Of a stretch of DNA of 34,826 bases, positions 1-7,693 are shown piece by piece. How positions within the stretch are numbered: the stretch's first letter is position 1; each line of letters opens with the position of its first letter. A program made the translations under genes and the position numbers. This DNA comes from UBA1715 sp045599365 (GTDB lineage: Bacteria > Bacteroidota > Bacteroidia > Bacteroidales > UBA1715): positions 1-34,826 of the forward strand of contig JAZRVS010000146.1 of NCBI GenBank assembly GCA_045599365.1. Reading direction: 5' to 3'. The notes beneath the pieces were generated by a model. The model worked only from the letters and a program-made list of their open reading frames with translations, searched no databases and was not told where the DNA came from.

Positions 1-520
1 CTTTCCCTTTTTCTATATTTGTTAATTTTCCATGTAAAAGCTTGCGTTTCAACATGTTAAGACGGTCGATAAAGCAGTTTCCATCTAAATGATCATATTC
101 GTGTTGTACAACTCGGGCACAAATACCAGAAAATGTGTCAATATGTTCTTCAAAATTTTCGTCAAGATATTGAATCTTCACGGTAGAAGGACGAGACACA
201 TCTTCGTGAATGCCTGGAAAGCTCAAACAGCCTTCGTTGAAAAGCCATTCCGCACCAGACGTTTCAATGACGTGAGCATTTATAAAGACTTTTTTGAATC
301 CTTTTCCCTCTGGATAATCTTCTTCAAAAGAATTGGCATCAATTACGAATAAGCGAATTGACAATCCAACTTGTGGTGCAGCAAGACCAACGCCGTCCGA
401 AGCATACATGGTTTCGAACATGTCGTCTATAAGCTTCTGTATTTCAGGATAGTCTTTGTCTATGTCGGCAGCCACTTTTCGTAATACTGGGTTTCCGTAT
501 GCAATAATTGGTTTTATCAT
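1..520 (-). CDS. def: Peptide deformylase, partial (3' end outside window)
   Basis: Removes the N-terminal formyl group from nascent proteins; a cytoplasmic metalloenzyme. Reading the minus strand from the ATG at 520 gives 173 uninterrupted codons before the window edge. All three family motifs are present: GVGLAAPQVG at residues 43-52, EGCLS at 96-100 (metal-ligand Cys98) and QHEYDHLDG at 139-147 (metal ligands His140 and His144, catalytic Glu141). The start fits the usual family N-terminus (MIKPIIAYGNPVLRK). The stop codon lies outside the window, but all catalytic motifs are inside, so only a short C-terminal tail is missing. It is divergent from the gene at 666, and a -7 box for its own transcription lies at 548-555. 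The identification is secure from the motifs. Confidence 0.97.
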   Translation of the reverse strand, partial: MIKPIIAYGNPVLRKVAADIDKDYPEIQKLIDDMFETMYASDGVGLAAPQVGLSIRLFVIDANSFEEDYPEGKGFKKVFINAHVIETSGAEWLFNEGCLSFPGIHEDVSRPSTVKIQYLDENFEEHIDTFSGICARVVQHEYDHLDGNCFIDRLNMLKRKLLHGKLTNIEKGK

Positions 521-547
521 TTTGTTATTGTTTTTTCAAATGTCGCG

Positions 548-555
548 CAAATATA
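548..555 (-). promoter_or_regulatory. Bacteroidetes-type -7 box of def
   Basis: Read on the minus strand this is TATATTTG, matching the TAnnTTTG consensus of the Bacteroidetes primary sigma factor. It sits about 28 bases ahead of the def ATG, giving a leader of about 20 nt. No clean TTTG -33 element was found. Positional inference only. Confidence 0.5.
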
Positions 556-626
556 CAAAATCTTTGAAACAAGTGAGTTTATTTGTTTCGTGTTGATATG
601 TTTATTGTTTTTCTACAAAACTTATG

Positions 627-634
627 TACCTTTG
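627..634 (+). promoter_or_regulatory. Bacteroidetes-type -7 box of the gene at 666
   Basis: TACCTTTG matches TAnnTTTG. A TTG-containing -33 candidate (ATTG at 604-607) lies 19 bases upstream, which is the expected spacing. The predicted transcript starts near 641 and would carry the 666 gene and the overlapping hydrolase gene. Confidence 0.55.
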
Positions 635-665
635 CGTCCGTTGTTAGAGATGAGATGATTTTGAT

Positions 666-1043
666 ATGAAAGTACCTGCTAAATATTACGACGAACAATT
701 TGAGTTCAATGGACAATGGGATATGCCGTCGAAATGTGGCTTGAAAATCTTTGATTATAATGGTAAGAAGGTAATCGTTGTTACTGAGTTATATCAAGAA
801 AATCCAGGAACTTCGGTTACGTACGCTGCTGCTTCTTTGGTAAATCAAATTTGCGAAGCAAAAGGTTTTGATGCCAACAATGTGATTTACATAGAATGCA
901 ATCCTGACACAAATTCTAAATTATCGTTCTATGACGAGGAATTTTTCCAAGTGACATTTGCAATTGCAGACGGAAAATTCTCAGGAACTCCACAATATAG
1001 GCAACTAACAGCAGACGAAGCAAAAGAAATGATTACGCTATGA
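666..1043 (+). CDS. Conserved hypothetical protein, 125 aa
   Basis: I do not recognise a named family. The protein is 125 residues, acidic, with no signal peptide or membrane segment, so probably cytoplasmic. The order of apparent strands and helices (KKVIVVTELYQ, an Ala-rich helix around residues 56-68, VIYIECNP, FQVTFAI) suggests a small alpha/beta fold. It starts at an ATG 32 bases after a good -7 box. Its stop overlaps the start of the next gene in an ATGA arrangement, so the two are probably translationally coupled. The gene is real on codon structure, promoter and coupling; its function is unknown. Confidence 0.8.
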   Translation: MKVPAKYYDEQFEFNGQWDMPSKCGLKIFDYNGKKVIVVTELYQENPGTSVTYAAASLVNQICEAKGFDANNVIYIECNPDTNSKLSFYDEEFFQVTFAIADGKFSGTPQYRQLTADEAKEMITL

Positions 1044-2155
1044 GGCGAATTTTGTCGTTAGTTGTATGTCTTGTTTGTTTTTTCGATTTTGCATTTTGTC
1101 AGATGGTTCCTTCTGTACAAAACGCAAAGAAATTTGTTGTTGCACAAAAAGAAAGCAAGATAGAAAAATGCACTTTTGAATTTGCTCCTTGGCAAGCTGT
1201 GGAATCGCAGAATTGTTTTCTAAACCATAAAGAATTCATAAAAAATAAGGAAACAACCAGATTGTACGCTTTTTTTCCAGATACGTCATTGTCAGGACCT
1301 TATATAATTGACAACACCCTTCTTGTTTCTGCCAATGCTCCAGATGAATTCTATAATAAATTTCTACATAGACAAACCGATAAAAAATATCCAGCGGTAA
1401 TCATTTGTCCCGGAGGAAGTTACCATCATTTAGGCATGAAACACGAAGGATATCAGGTTGCAAGATGGTTTGCCCAGAAAGGAGTTGTTGCATTTGTGCT
1501 TCGCTATCGAGTAAGCAGCCACGGAGCGCATAATCCTGATATGATTCAGGATTTGCAACTTTCAATTGCGTTGTTAAAACAATATGCTGATGTTTGGTAC
1601 ATCGACACGACAAAAATTGGAGCCATTGGATTTTCTGCTGGAGGTCATTTAGTTTTACACGGTGGAGTTGCAACGGAAAATTTCATAAAACAAGATTTGC
1701 CAACGTCGGAAAACTATGGTTTACGTCCAAACTACGTGATGGCAATTTATCCTGTTGTTTCAATGGAAGACAGCATTGCACATGTTAAATCACGTAAAAA
1801 TTTATTGACAAAAAAATATACAAAAGACGATATTCAAAAATATTCTATCGAACAAAATATACCTGATGATATGCCACCGACATATGTTTTGGCTTGCGAA
1901 GATGATGATGTCGTTGATTTTAGAAATAGCGAGGTGTTGGTGAAAAATCTTTTCGAAAAAAATATTCTTTATACAACATTTGTCCCTTTGTCTGTTGGTG
2001 GTCATGGTTTTGGAATGGCTTTACAAAAACAACCGAAAGCTGTTAATACTCTACAAATGAGTTTAGAAGACTGGTTGCGAACGATAGAAGTGCTTTCCAT
2101 GACGGAGACCCAAGAGAAACTACCTAAAGTATATTCAAAGGAAGAAGAGAAGTAG
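1040..2155 (+). CDS. Secreted alpha/beta hydrolase (acetyl-esterase type)
   Basis: Probable carboxyl-ester hydrolase of the alpha/beta-hydrolase fold, in the group often annotated as esterase/lipase or acetylxylan esterase. A hydrophobic signal peptide ending near FAFCQ (residues 1-21) indicates export. Oxyanion-hole region PGGSYHHLG is near residues 128-136; the nucleophile elbow is GFSAGG with Ser199; a probable acid lies in the CEDDDVVD segment, and the catalytic His is in GGHGFG near residue 325. The length (371 aa) fits the family. It overlaps the preceding gene by 4 bases (ATGA). The C-terminal tail is Lys/Glu-rich. The substrate, probably an acetylated glycan, is inferred from family resemblance only. 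Confidence 0.85.
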   Translation: MRRILSLVVCLVCFFDFAFCQMVPSVQNAKKFVVAQKESKIEKCTFEFAPWQAVESQNCFLNHKEFIKNKETTRLYAFFPDTSLSGPYIIDNTLLVSANAPDEFYNKFLHRQTDKKYPAVIICPGGSYHHLGMKHEGYQVARWFAQKGVVAFVLRYRVSSHGAHNPDMIQDLQLSIALLKQYADVWYIDTTKIGAIGFSAGGHLVLHGGVATENFIKQDLPTSENYGLRPNYVMAIYPVVSMEDSIAHVKSRKNLLTKKYTKDDIQKYSIEQNIPDDMPPTYVLACEDDDVVDFRNSEVLVKNLFEKNILYTTFVPLSVGGHGFGMALQKQPKAVNTLQMSLEDWLRTIEVLSMTETQEKLPKVYSKEEEK

Positions 2156-2166
2156 TGGTTAGCGAT

Positions 2167-2187
2167 TCTTAACTTTTAATTCTTTAA
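2167..2187. repeat. Degenerate 7-bp-period tract
   Basis: Three consecutive heptads, TCTTAAC, TTTTAAT and TCTTTAA, form a degenerate copy in reverse orientation of the TTAAGAA-type heptad tracts at 10464 and 24653. The tract begins 12 bases after the hydrolase stop codon. Because it is short and AT-rich, chance resemblance is possible. Confidence 0.35.
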
Positions 2188-2229
2188 AATTTTGTTGTCT
2201 TTACTTGTTAAACATACTTTAAAAAGTGT

Positions 2230-2237
2230 TACTTTTG
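2230..2237 (+). promoter_or_regulatory. Bacteroidetes-type -7 box of the 2254 operon
   Basis: TACTTTTG matches TAnnTTTG exactly, with a partial -33 element (CTTG at 2204-2207) about 22 bases upstream. The predicted start of transcription near 2243 argues that translation begins at the ATG at 2254 and not at the TTG at 2248. Confidence 0.55.
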
Positions 2238-2253
2238 GATAAATGAATTGCTT

Positions 2254-2814
2254 ATGGAATCAAAGGTTTATATTTTCCTTGCTGATGGATTTGAAGAATT
2301 AGAGGCATTGGCACCTCTTGATATATTACGTAGAGCAGGTTTAGATGTTGAAACAGTGTCAATTACTGATGATATTGAGGTGATTGGTTCTCATGGATTA
2401 CGCGTACTTTGCGATACGACAATTAGTTTGATTTCTCCTGAAATTGCAGAATTATTAATTCTTCCAGGTGGATTGCCAGGGGCTGATAATTTGTCTGCAT
2501 GTGAAGAATTGGCAGAAATTCTTGTTGCTCAAAATCAACAATGTAAGTGGGTCGCTGCAATTTGTGCAGCGCCGTATGTGTTGGGCGAGTTGAATATCTT
2601 GCATGGAAAACAAGCAACTTGCTATCCAGGGTATGAGGAGAAACTTTTGGGTGCAGAATATCTAAACCAACCAGTGGTTGTTTCTCAAAATGTTATAACA
2701 GGAAATGGAGCCGGTGCAGCGGTGCGATTTGCCTTTAAAATGGTGGAGGTTTTAAAAGGAAAACGATTTGCTGATTTCCTTGCTGAAAAGATGATGAACG
2801 ATAGATATGAATAG
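2254..2814 (+). CDS. DJ-1/PfpI family protein (DJ-1 subfamily)
   Basis: Member of the DJ-1/PfpI superfamily; close relatives act as glyoxalase III, protein deglycase or chaperone-like proteins. Residues DGFEELEA (11-18) carry the conserved Glu next to the active site, and the nucleophile elbow AAICAAP places the reactive Cys at 104. The total of 186 aa fits the DJ-1 type. The ATG at 2254 is preferred over the in-frame TTG at 2248 because family proteins begin with a short strand like KVYIFLADG and because the promoter sits only a few bases upstream. It heads the operon that continues with the YbbR and coaE genes. The subfamily call is firm; the substrate is not visible. Confidence 0.9.
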   Translation: MESKVYIFLADGFEELEALAPLDILRRAGLDVETVSITDDIEVIGSHGLRVLCDTTISLISPEIAELLILPGGLPGADNLSACEELAEILVAQNQQCKWVAAICAAPYVLGELNILHGKQATCYPGYEEKLLGAEYLNQPVVVSQNVITGNGAGAAVRFAFKMVEVLKGKRFADFLAEKMMNDRYE

Positions 2815-2817
2815 CTT

Positions 2818-3786
2818 GTGAAAACACAACGATATACAAAACAACAAATTGCAATGATGAAAGGTATTCGTGCGTACGTTCCTTTTATTGTTTGTATTTT
2901 GATTGCGGCTGTATTATGGGTTACGCGAGAAATGGGAAAAACGTATCAAGAAAATCTCTCGGTATCATTAAATTACGTGAATATGCCGAAATCGCTATCT
3001 CTTATCTCTCAAATTCCCTATGAATTAAAAGTAACAGTAGAATCAACGGGATGGGGATTGGTGAAGCATTATCTTTTTGATGAGAAGAATATTTCAATTG
3101 ACGTTTCTGAAATTGAAAATGCCAATATCGCTGCTCTTGATACAAAAGATGAACGAATTATGTCTCATTTTGGAGAACAACTGAAAGTGTTAGAAATTTA
3201 TCCTGAAGAGATTACATTTTATTTTGAAAAAGTTCATTCTAAAAAAGTTCCAGTTTGTGTACCGATGTTGGTAACTTACGAACAGCAATATGAAGCGAAT
3301 GGGAAAATTGTTGTAACTCCCGATACTATTATTGTATATGGCTCTCATTCCGCGATAGATACAATGAAAAATGTGCAAACGGAATTGTTCGTTAAGAAAA
3401 AACTGAAGGAATCTTTTTCTGATTCAATTTCATTGATACCTACGAAAAATGTTCGTTATAGTTCGGAAAAAGTCGTTGTGTCTGCTCAAGTAGAGAAATT
3501 TACAGAGCAAACTGTGGTGATTCCAATAACACTAATTAACGCGCCAACAGATAATGTGTCAATTCATTTGTTGCGAGAAAAAGTGTCCATATCATTCTTG
3601 GTCGGTTTGAGTAATGCACAAACATATTTTCCTACCGATTTTGAAGCAGTTGCTGATTATCAGCAACAGTCTTCTTTGGGTGTTATTCCAGTGGAAATAA
3701 TTCGCTATCCAGAATTTGTTCGTATTGTACGACAAGATGTTACGTCGGTTGGTGTTGTTACTGATTTTATAAATTCTAATGACTAA
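2818..3786 (+). CDS. YbbR-like domain membrane protein
   Basis: One N-terminal transmembrane helix (about residues 17-37, YVPFIVCILIAAVLWVT) is followed by an extracytoplasmic region of beta-rich YbbR-like repeats, with characteristic segments such as NYVNMPKSLSL, LKVTVESTGW and PVCVPMLV. In Firmicutes the YbbR protein CdaR regulates the diadenylate cyclase CdaA; no cyclase gene is present here, so that role cannot be assigned. The reading frame opens with GTG at 2818, three bases after the previous stop; the next in-frame ATG (MMKG, 2854) would leave only a short tail before the helix. It overlaps coaE by 8 bases. A YbbR-coaE neighbourhood is common in Bacteroidetes. Confidence 0.8.
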   Translation: MKTQRYTKQQIAMMKGIRAYVPFIVCILIAAVLWVTREMGKTYQENLSVSLNYVNMPKSLSLISQIPYELKVTVESTGWGLVKHYLFDEKNISIDVSEIENANIAALDTKDERIMSHFGEQLKVLEIYPEEITFYFEKVHSKKVPVCVPMLVTYEQQYEANGKIVVTPDTIIVYGSHSAIDTMKNVQTELFVKKKLKESFSDSISLIPTKNVRYSSEKVVVSAQVEKFTEQTVVIPITLINAPTDNVSIHLLREKVSISFLVGLSNAQTYFPTDFEAVADYQQQSSLGVIPVEIIRYPEFVRIVRQDVTSVGVVTDFINSND

Positions 3787-4360
3787 ATATATTGCATTAA
3801 CAGGAGGAATTGGTTGTGGAAAGAGTGTTGTTTCTAAGGTCTTTGCTTCATTGGGTGTGCCTGTGTATGATAGTGATAGTCGTGCCAAACAATTGATGGA
3901 ATCCAGTGATTTTATTCGTGATTCATTGACTCAATTGCTGGGAAATCAAATTTATTGTGGAAAAAAATTACAACGAAAGATAATGGCTGATGCTATCTTT
4001 GCGGATTCTTCGTTGTGCGAAAAAGTGAATGCCATTGTTCATCCTCAAGTATGGCTGGACTATAAATTGTGGTCCGATAAGAAAAATGTGGCATTTACAA
4101 TAATGGAAACTGCTCTGCTATACGAATCCGATTTGTATAAAAAATTTGATAGAGCAATAGCTGTTGTCGCTTCTGATGAAGTTCGCGTTAACCGTGTTGT
4201 TCAAAGAGATTCTTGCGATGCAGAAGAAGTATTTCGACGTATAAAAAATCAGACTGCAAATAAAATTGCTGTACAAAAAGCAGATTTTATTATCGAAAAT
4301 AATAATACATTTGTAATCTCACAAGTGATGAATGTGTACAACGAATTAAAACAATTATAA
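3779..4360 (+). CDS. coaE: Dephospho-CoA kinase
   Basis: Catalyses the last step of coenzyme A synthesis, ATP-dependent phosphorylation of the 3'-hydroxyl of dephospho-CoA, in the cytoplasm. The P-loop GGIGCGKS is at residues 9-16, followed by the family segment YDSDSRAKQL. A region near VHPQVW and the lid-type RVVQRD segment also match CoaE. Length 193 aa is normal. It starts inside the 3' end of the YbbR gene and its stop is directly followed by the next ATG, so it is embedded in a tightly packed operon. Confidence 0.95.
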   Translation: MTKYIALTGGIGCGKSVVSKVFASLGVPVYDSDSRAKQLMESSDFIRDSLTQLLGNQIYCGKKLQRKIMADAIFADSSLCEKVNAIVHPQVWLDYKLWSDKKNVAFTIMETALLYESDLYKKFDRAIAVVASDEVRVNRVVQRDSCDAEEVFRRIKNQTANKIAVQKADFIIENNNTFVISQVMNVYNELKQL

Positions 4361-5116
4361 ATGGCGTGTTTAGGTAGGTTGATTGGCGCTGGAATTGGAT
4401 TTGCAACGGGTGGTGTTATTGGTGCTTTGATAGGTGGCGCCATTGGTTCGCTGTTTGACAATGTTGATGCTCGAAAAATATCATCAGGTTCAAATAATTC
4501 GTTTGGAGGTTGGCAACAACAGCGACAACAAATGTCGCAAAACGATTTTTATAGTTCTTTGTTGGTACTTATTGCTGCGGTTATGAAAGCCGATGGCATT
4601 GTGAAAAAATCAGAACTTGATTATGTAAAACGATATTTATTGTCCACATTTGGCGAGACAAAAGCCAATCAAATGTTGCACGCTCTTCGTGATGTATTGC
4701 AAAAGAATATACCTCTTCAAGAGGTGTGTTTACAAATTCGTCAAAATATGCAGTATGCATCGCGCTTGGAATTATTGCATTTGTTGTATTACATCGCACA
4801 GAGTGATGGTTCTATTGATCAAACCGAATTAGACGTGATTGCAACAATTGCGAATGGTTTGGGCATATCATCGGCTGACGCTCAATCAATTAAGGCTTCA
4901 TTTTATGACGATTTAGATAGCGCATATCAAATGCTCGAAATTACATCTTCGGCGACTGATGATGAGGTTAAAAAAGCGTATAAAAAAATGGCAATTAAAT
5001 ATCATCCAGATAAAGTTAGCCATTTGGGTGAAGATGTGCAAAGGTCTGCTAATGAAAAGTTTAGAAAAATCAATGAGGCATACGAGAAAATCAAAAAACA
5101 ACGAAATATTAAGTAA
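4361..5116 (+). CDS. DjlA-like protein: glycine-rich N-terminus, TerB-like domain and C-terminal J domain
   Basis: A probable membrane-associated DnaK co-chaperone. Residues 1-30 form a Gly/Ala/Ile-rich hydrophobic segment (GAGIGFATGGVIGALIGG) that could insert in or associate with the membrane. Residues about 60-175 resemble the helical TerB/DjlA domain, with the repeated acidic motifs KADGIVKKSELDYV and QSDGSIDQTELDVI. The C-terminal J domain (about 187-251) contains the essential HPD at 215-217. This order matches E. coli DjlA. Its ATG abuts the coaE stop. A Gln-rich linker lies around residues 52-60. The domain assignment is firm; the membrane association is inferred. Confidence 0.85.
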   Translation: MACLGRLIGAGIGFATGGVIGALIGGAIGSLFDNVDARKISSGSNNSFGGWQQQRQQMSQNDFYSSLLVLIAAVMKADGIVKKSELDYVKRYLLSTFGETKANQMLHALRDVLQKNIPLQEVCLQIRQNMQYASRLELLHLLYYIAQSDGSIDQTELDVIATIANGLGISSADAQSIKASFYDDLDSAYQMLEITSSATDDEVKKAYKKMAIKYHPDKVSHLGEDVQRSANEKFRKINEAYEKIKKQRNIK

Positions 5117-5137
5117 ATCATTCTAAAATTTTGAAAT

Positions 5138-5638
5138 ATGTTAAAAGACATTTTATCAATTTCGGGACATTCAGGTTTGTTTAAACTTGTGGCTCAATCA
5201 TCAAAAAGTATTATTGTTGAGTCTTTAGAAACTCATAAAAAAATGCCAGTATATTTTACTTCTAAGGTAAGCGCATTGGAAGATATTGCCATTTATACAG
5301 ATGATGAAGAAATTCCTCTTGCTCAAGTGTTTGAGAAAATTTACAAAATGGAAAATAAGGGAGAAACATCAGTTTCTGCAAAGTCAACCAATGAAGATAT
5401 AAAAGATTATTTTGGAGACGTATTACCTGATTATGACAAGGAACGTGTTTATGTTTCTGATATGAAAAAGGTAATTTCGTGGTATAATATTTTGTTGAAA
5501 CAAAATTTGTTGAATTTTGAAGAAGACAAAAAAGAAGAATCTCCTGTAGAAACACCTGTAGAAGTTCCAGAAACAACATCTGAAGCTCCAGCAAAGAAAA
5601 AAACAACGGCAAAAAAGACTACAAAAAAAAATGAGTAG
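5138..5638 (+). CDS. DUF5606 domain protein
   Basis: A 166-residue protein resembling the Bacteroidetes-restricted DUF5606 family. Residues 1-110 form the conserved part, opening with MLKDILSISGHSGLFKL and containing the KDYFGDVLPDYD segment. The tail from about residue 128 is low-complexity, alternating Pro/Glu/Thr and then Lys/Thr-rich up to the end. Such a tail suggests a flexible basic extension that may contact nucleic acid, which is inference. There is no signal peptide. Its 3' end overlaps the peptidase gene by 8 bases. The function of the family is not established as far as I know. Confidence 0.85.
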   Translation: MLKDILSISGHSGLFKLVAQSSKSIIVESLETHKKMPVYFTSKVSALEDIAIYTDDEEIPLAQVFEKIYKMENKGETSVSAKSTNEDIKDYFGDVLPDYDKERVYVSDMKKVISWYNILLKQNLLNFEEDKKEESPVETPVEVPETTSEAPAKKKTTAKKTTKKNE

Positions 5639-7349
5639 TATTTTAGAGGAAGCGAAGCAAAAAAGACAATTCCTTGCTCGTGATTTTCAAATCACGTCAT
5701 GGAGTGATGTTAGTCCATATTATGAACAATTGTTGGCATTCCAAATTAGTTCTGAAGACGATTTGAAAAAATTCCTTGCAATGCGGAGTGAATTGGACGC
5801 TGCATTGGAAGAAGATATGTCTTGGCGATATATCAAAATGACGTGTAATACAACCGATGAGTCATTGCGCGAGAATTTTAACGTATTTGTTACGGAAATT
5901 TCGCCCGAAGCAGAGAAATTTTCAAATAAATTAGATAAAAAATGTCTTGAAAGCAAATTCTTTAATAATCTCGATGGCGATTATAGCATTATGAAACGTG
6001 CTTTACAGCAACGAGAATTGCTTTTCCGAGAAGAAAATGTGCCAATTATTGCCGATTTACAAACAATGGAACAAGTGTATGGTTCTATTTCTTCACAAAT
6101 GACTATTGATTACGAAGGAACAAAAACCATGCAACAAGCATCTGTCTATTTGAAAAATATAGATAGAAACGTGCGAGAAAACGTGTTCCGTATGATGCAA
6201 GAACGACGCGTACAAGATGAGAAAAATTTGAATGATAATCTCTCTCAAATGATAGAAAAACGTCATCAAGTTGCCATGAATGCAGGATTTGAAAATTATA
6301 GAGATTATAAATTCAAAAAATTGTGTCGTTTTGATTACACAAAAGATGATTGTTTCGCTTTTCATGATGCTATTCGTAAATCAGTGCCACCTTTGATGGC
6401 AAAATTACATAAAGAACGCAAACAAAAACTCAATTTGCAGACACTTCGTCCGTGGGATATGGACGTGGATCCAGATAATTTGCCACCATTGAAACCTTTT
6501 TCTGATACAAAAGATTTTGTTGAAAAGGCAATTGCTTGTTTTACGGAAATAAAACCTTTTTATGGCGAATGTCTTCAAAAGCTCGCTGACAATGGCTATT
6601 GGGATTTAGAATCGCGTGTTGGAAAAGCTCCAGGTGGATATAATAATCCGTTGTATGAAAGTAATTTGCCATTCATTTTTATGAATGCTGCTGGCACATT
6701 ACATGATGTGGAAACTATTGTCCACGAAGGTGGACACGCAATTCATTCTATTGTTTCGGCAAATCTACCATTGGTCGATTTTAAAGATTTACCATCCGAA
6801 GTTGCAGAATTGGCTTCTATGAGTATGGAATTGATTTCTATGGAACATTGGCATACGTTTTTCCCGAACGAAGCCGACCTAAAACGTGCGAAAAAAAGTC
6901 AATTAGATGGTGTATTATCTGTCTTACCATGGATTGCAATTGTTGATAAATTTCAACATTGGTTGTACGAAAATCCAACTCATACTATTGAACAACGAGA
7001 AAAATCTTGGATGGCAATCTTAGACGAATTTGCTAGTGGAGAAGGGGCAGATTGGAGTGGATTGGAAATGTATAAAAAATGTTCTTGGCAAAAACAATTA
7101 CATATCTTTGAAGTACCATTCTACTACATAGAGTACGGATTTGCTCAACTTGGGGCAATCGCAATGTGGATGCAATATAAGGAGAATCCTGCTAAAGCAT
7201 TGGAAAACTACGAGGCTTTTATGAAATTGGGGTATACAAAATCAATCCCTGAAATTTATAAAACGGCTGGTATAGAATTTAATTTTTCTTATAAATATGT
7301 GTTAGATTTGGCTAACTTTGTGAACTCGGAAATTGAAAAACTACAATAA
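5631..7349 (+). CDS. M3 family oligoendopeptidase
   Basis: Zinc metallopeptidase of family M3 (oligopeptidase F / PepF-like), cleaving short peptides in the cytoplasm. The zinc motif HEGGH is at residues 365-369, followed by the downstream Glu-containing helix (SEVAELASMSMEL). The region ahead, PGGYNNPLYESNLPFIFMNA, is typical for the family substrate cleft. Length 572 aa fits PepF-type enzymes, and there is no signal peptide. The start overlaps the DUF5606 gene by 8 bases and the STAS gene follows after 9 bases, so all are likely co-transcribed. Confidence 0.93.
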   Translation: MSSILEEAKQKRQFLARDFQITSWSDVSPYYEQLLAFQISSEDDLKKFLAMRSELDAALEEDMSWRYIKMTCNTTDESLRENFNVFVTEISPEAEKFSNKLDKKCLESKFFNNLDGDYSIMKRALQQRELLFREENVPIIADLQTMEQVYGSISSQMTIDYEGTKTMQQASVYLKNIDRNVRENVFRMMQERRVQDEKNLNDNLSQMIEKRHQVAMNAGFENYRDYKFKKLCRFDYTKDDCFAFHDAIRKSVPPLMAKLHKERKQKLNLQTLRPWDMDVDPDNLPPLKPFSDTKDFVEKAIACFTEIKPFYGECLQKLADNGYWDLESRVGKAPGGYNNPLYESNLPFIFMNAAGTLHDVETIVHEGGHAIHSIVSANLPLVDFKDLPSEVAELASMSMELISMEHWHTFFPNEADLKRAKKSQLDGVLSVLPWIAIVDKFQHWLYENPTHTIEQREKSWMAILDEFASGEGADWSGLEMYKKCSWQKQLHIFEVPFYYIEYGFAQLGAIAMWMQYKENPAKALENYEAFMKLGYTKSIPEIYKTAGIEFNFSYKYVLDLANFVNSEIEKLQ

Positions 7350-7358
7350 TTAAATAGT

Positions 7359-7658
7359 ATGGAAATTAAAATATCAAAGAAAGTTGAAAAAACGATAGTG
7401 AAACTTATTGGAAGAGTTGATACAACCAATGCAGAACTATTTCAAGCAGATTTAACTCAGTTTATGACTGGACAACAAGATCTTGAATTTGATTGTTCTG
7501 ATTTGGAATACACTTCTAGTCAAGGATTACGTGTTTTCCTTATTTTGCAGAAGGCAATTAGCGCAAATGGTGGTAAAATGGTCTTGAAAAATATGAAACC
7601 TCAAGTTAAAGAGGTGTTCGATATAACAGGTTTTTCAAATATCATTAAAATAGAGTAG
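7359..7658 (+). CDS. STAS domain protein (anti-sigma factor antagonist-like)
   Basis: A single STAS domain of 99 residues, like SpoIIAA/RsbV proteins that switch partners with serine kinases. The pattern LIGRVDTTNAELFQ, then LEFDCSDLEYTSSQGLRVFL, is classic; Ser53/Ser54 in the SSQGLR loop occupy the phosphorylation site region. No RsbW-type kinase or PP2C-type phosphatase gene is found in the window, so its partner must be encoded elsewhere. It lies 9 bases after the peptidase gene. Bacteroidetes STAS proteins of this type are common; the process controlled is unknown. Confidence 0.88.
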   Translation: MEIKISKKVEKTIVKLIGRVDTTNAELFQADLTQFMTGQQDLEFDCSDLEYTSSQGLRVFLILQKAISANGGKMVLKNMKPQVKEVFDITGFSNIIKIE

Positions 7659-7670
7659 TATTACTATTGC

Positions 7671-7692
7671 TTAGTGTTAATCACTAATCACT
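7671..7692. repeat. AATCACT heptad pair with inverted repeat
   Basis: Two tandem AATCACT heptads (7679-7685, 7686-7692) end one base before the start codon of the SDR gene. The first also pairs with an upstream TTAGTG (7671-7676) as a six-base stem with a five-base loop. The same heptad pair recurs at 10514-10527. It could occlude or structure the translation start, but could also be a neutral dispersed repeat. Confidence 0.5.
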
Positions 7693-7693
7693 G

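Noticed and set aside
89..352. 87-aa open frame on the plus strand
   Set aside because: It runs antisense to peptide deformylase, whose minus-strand frame carries all three family motifs.
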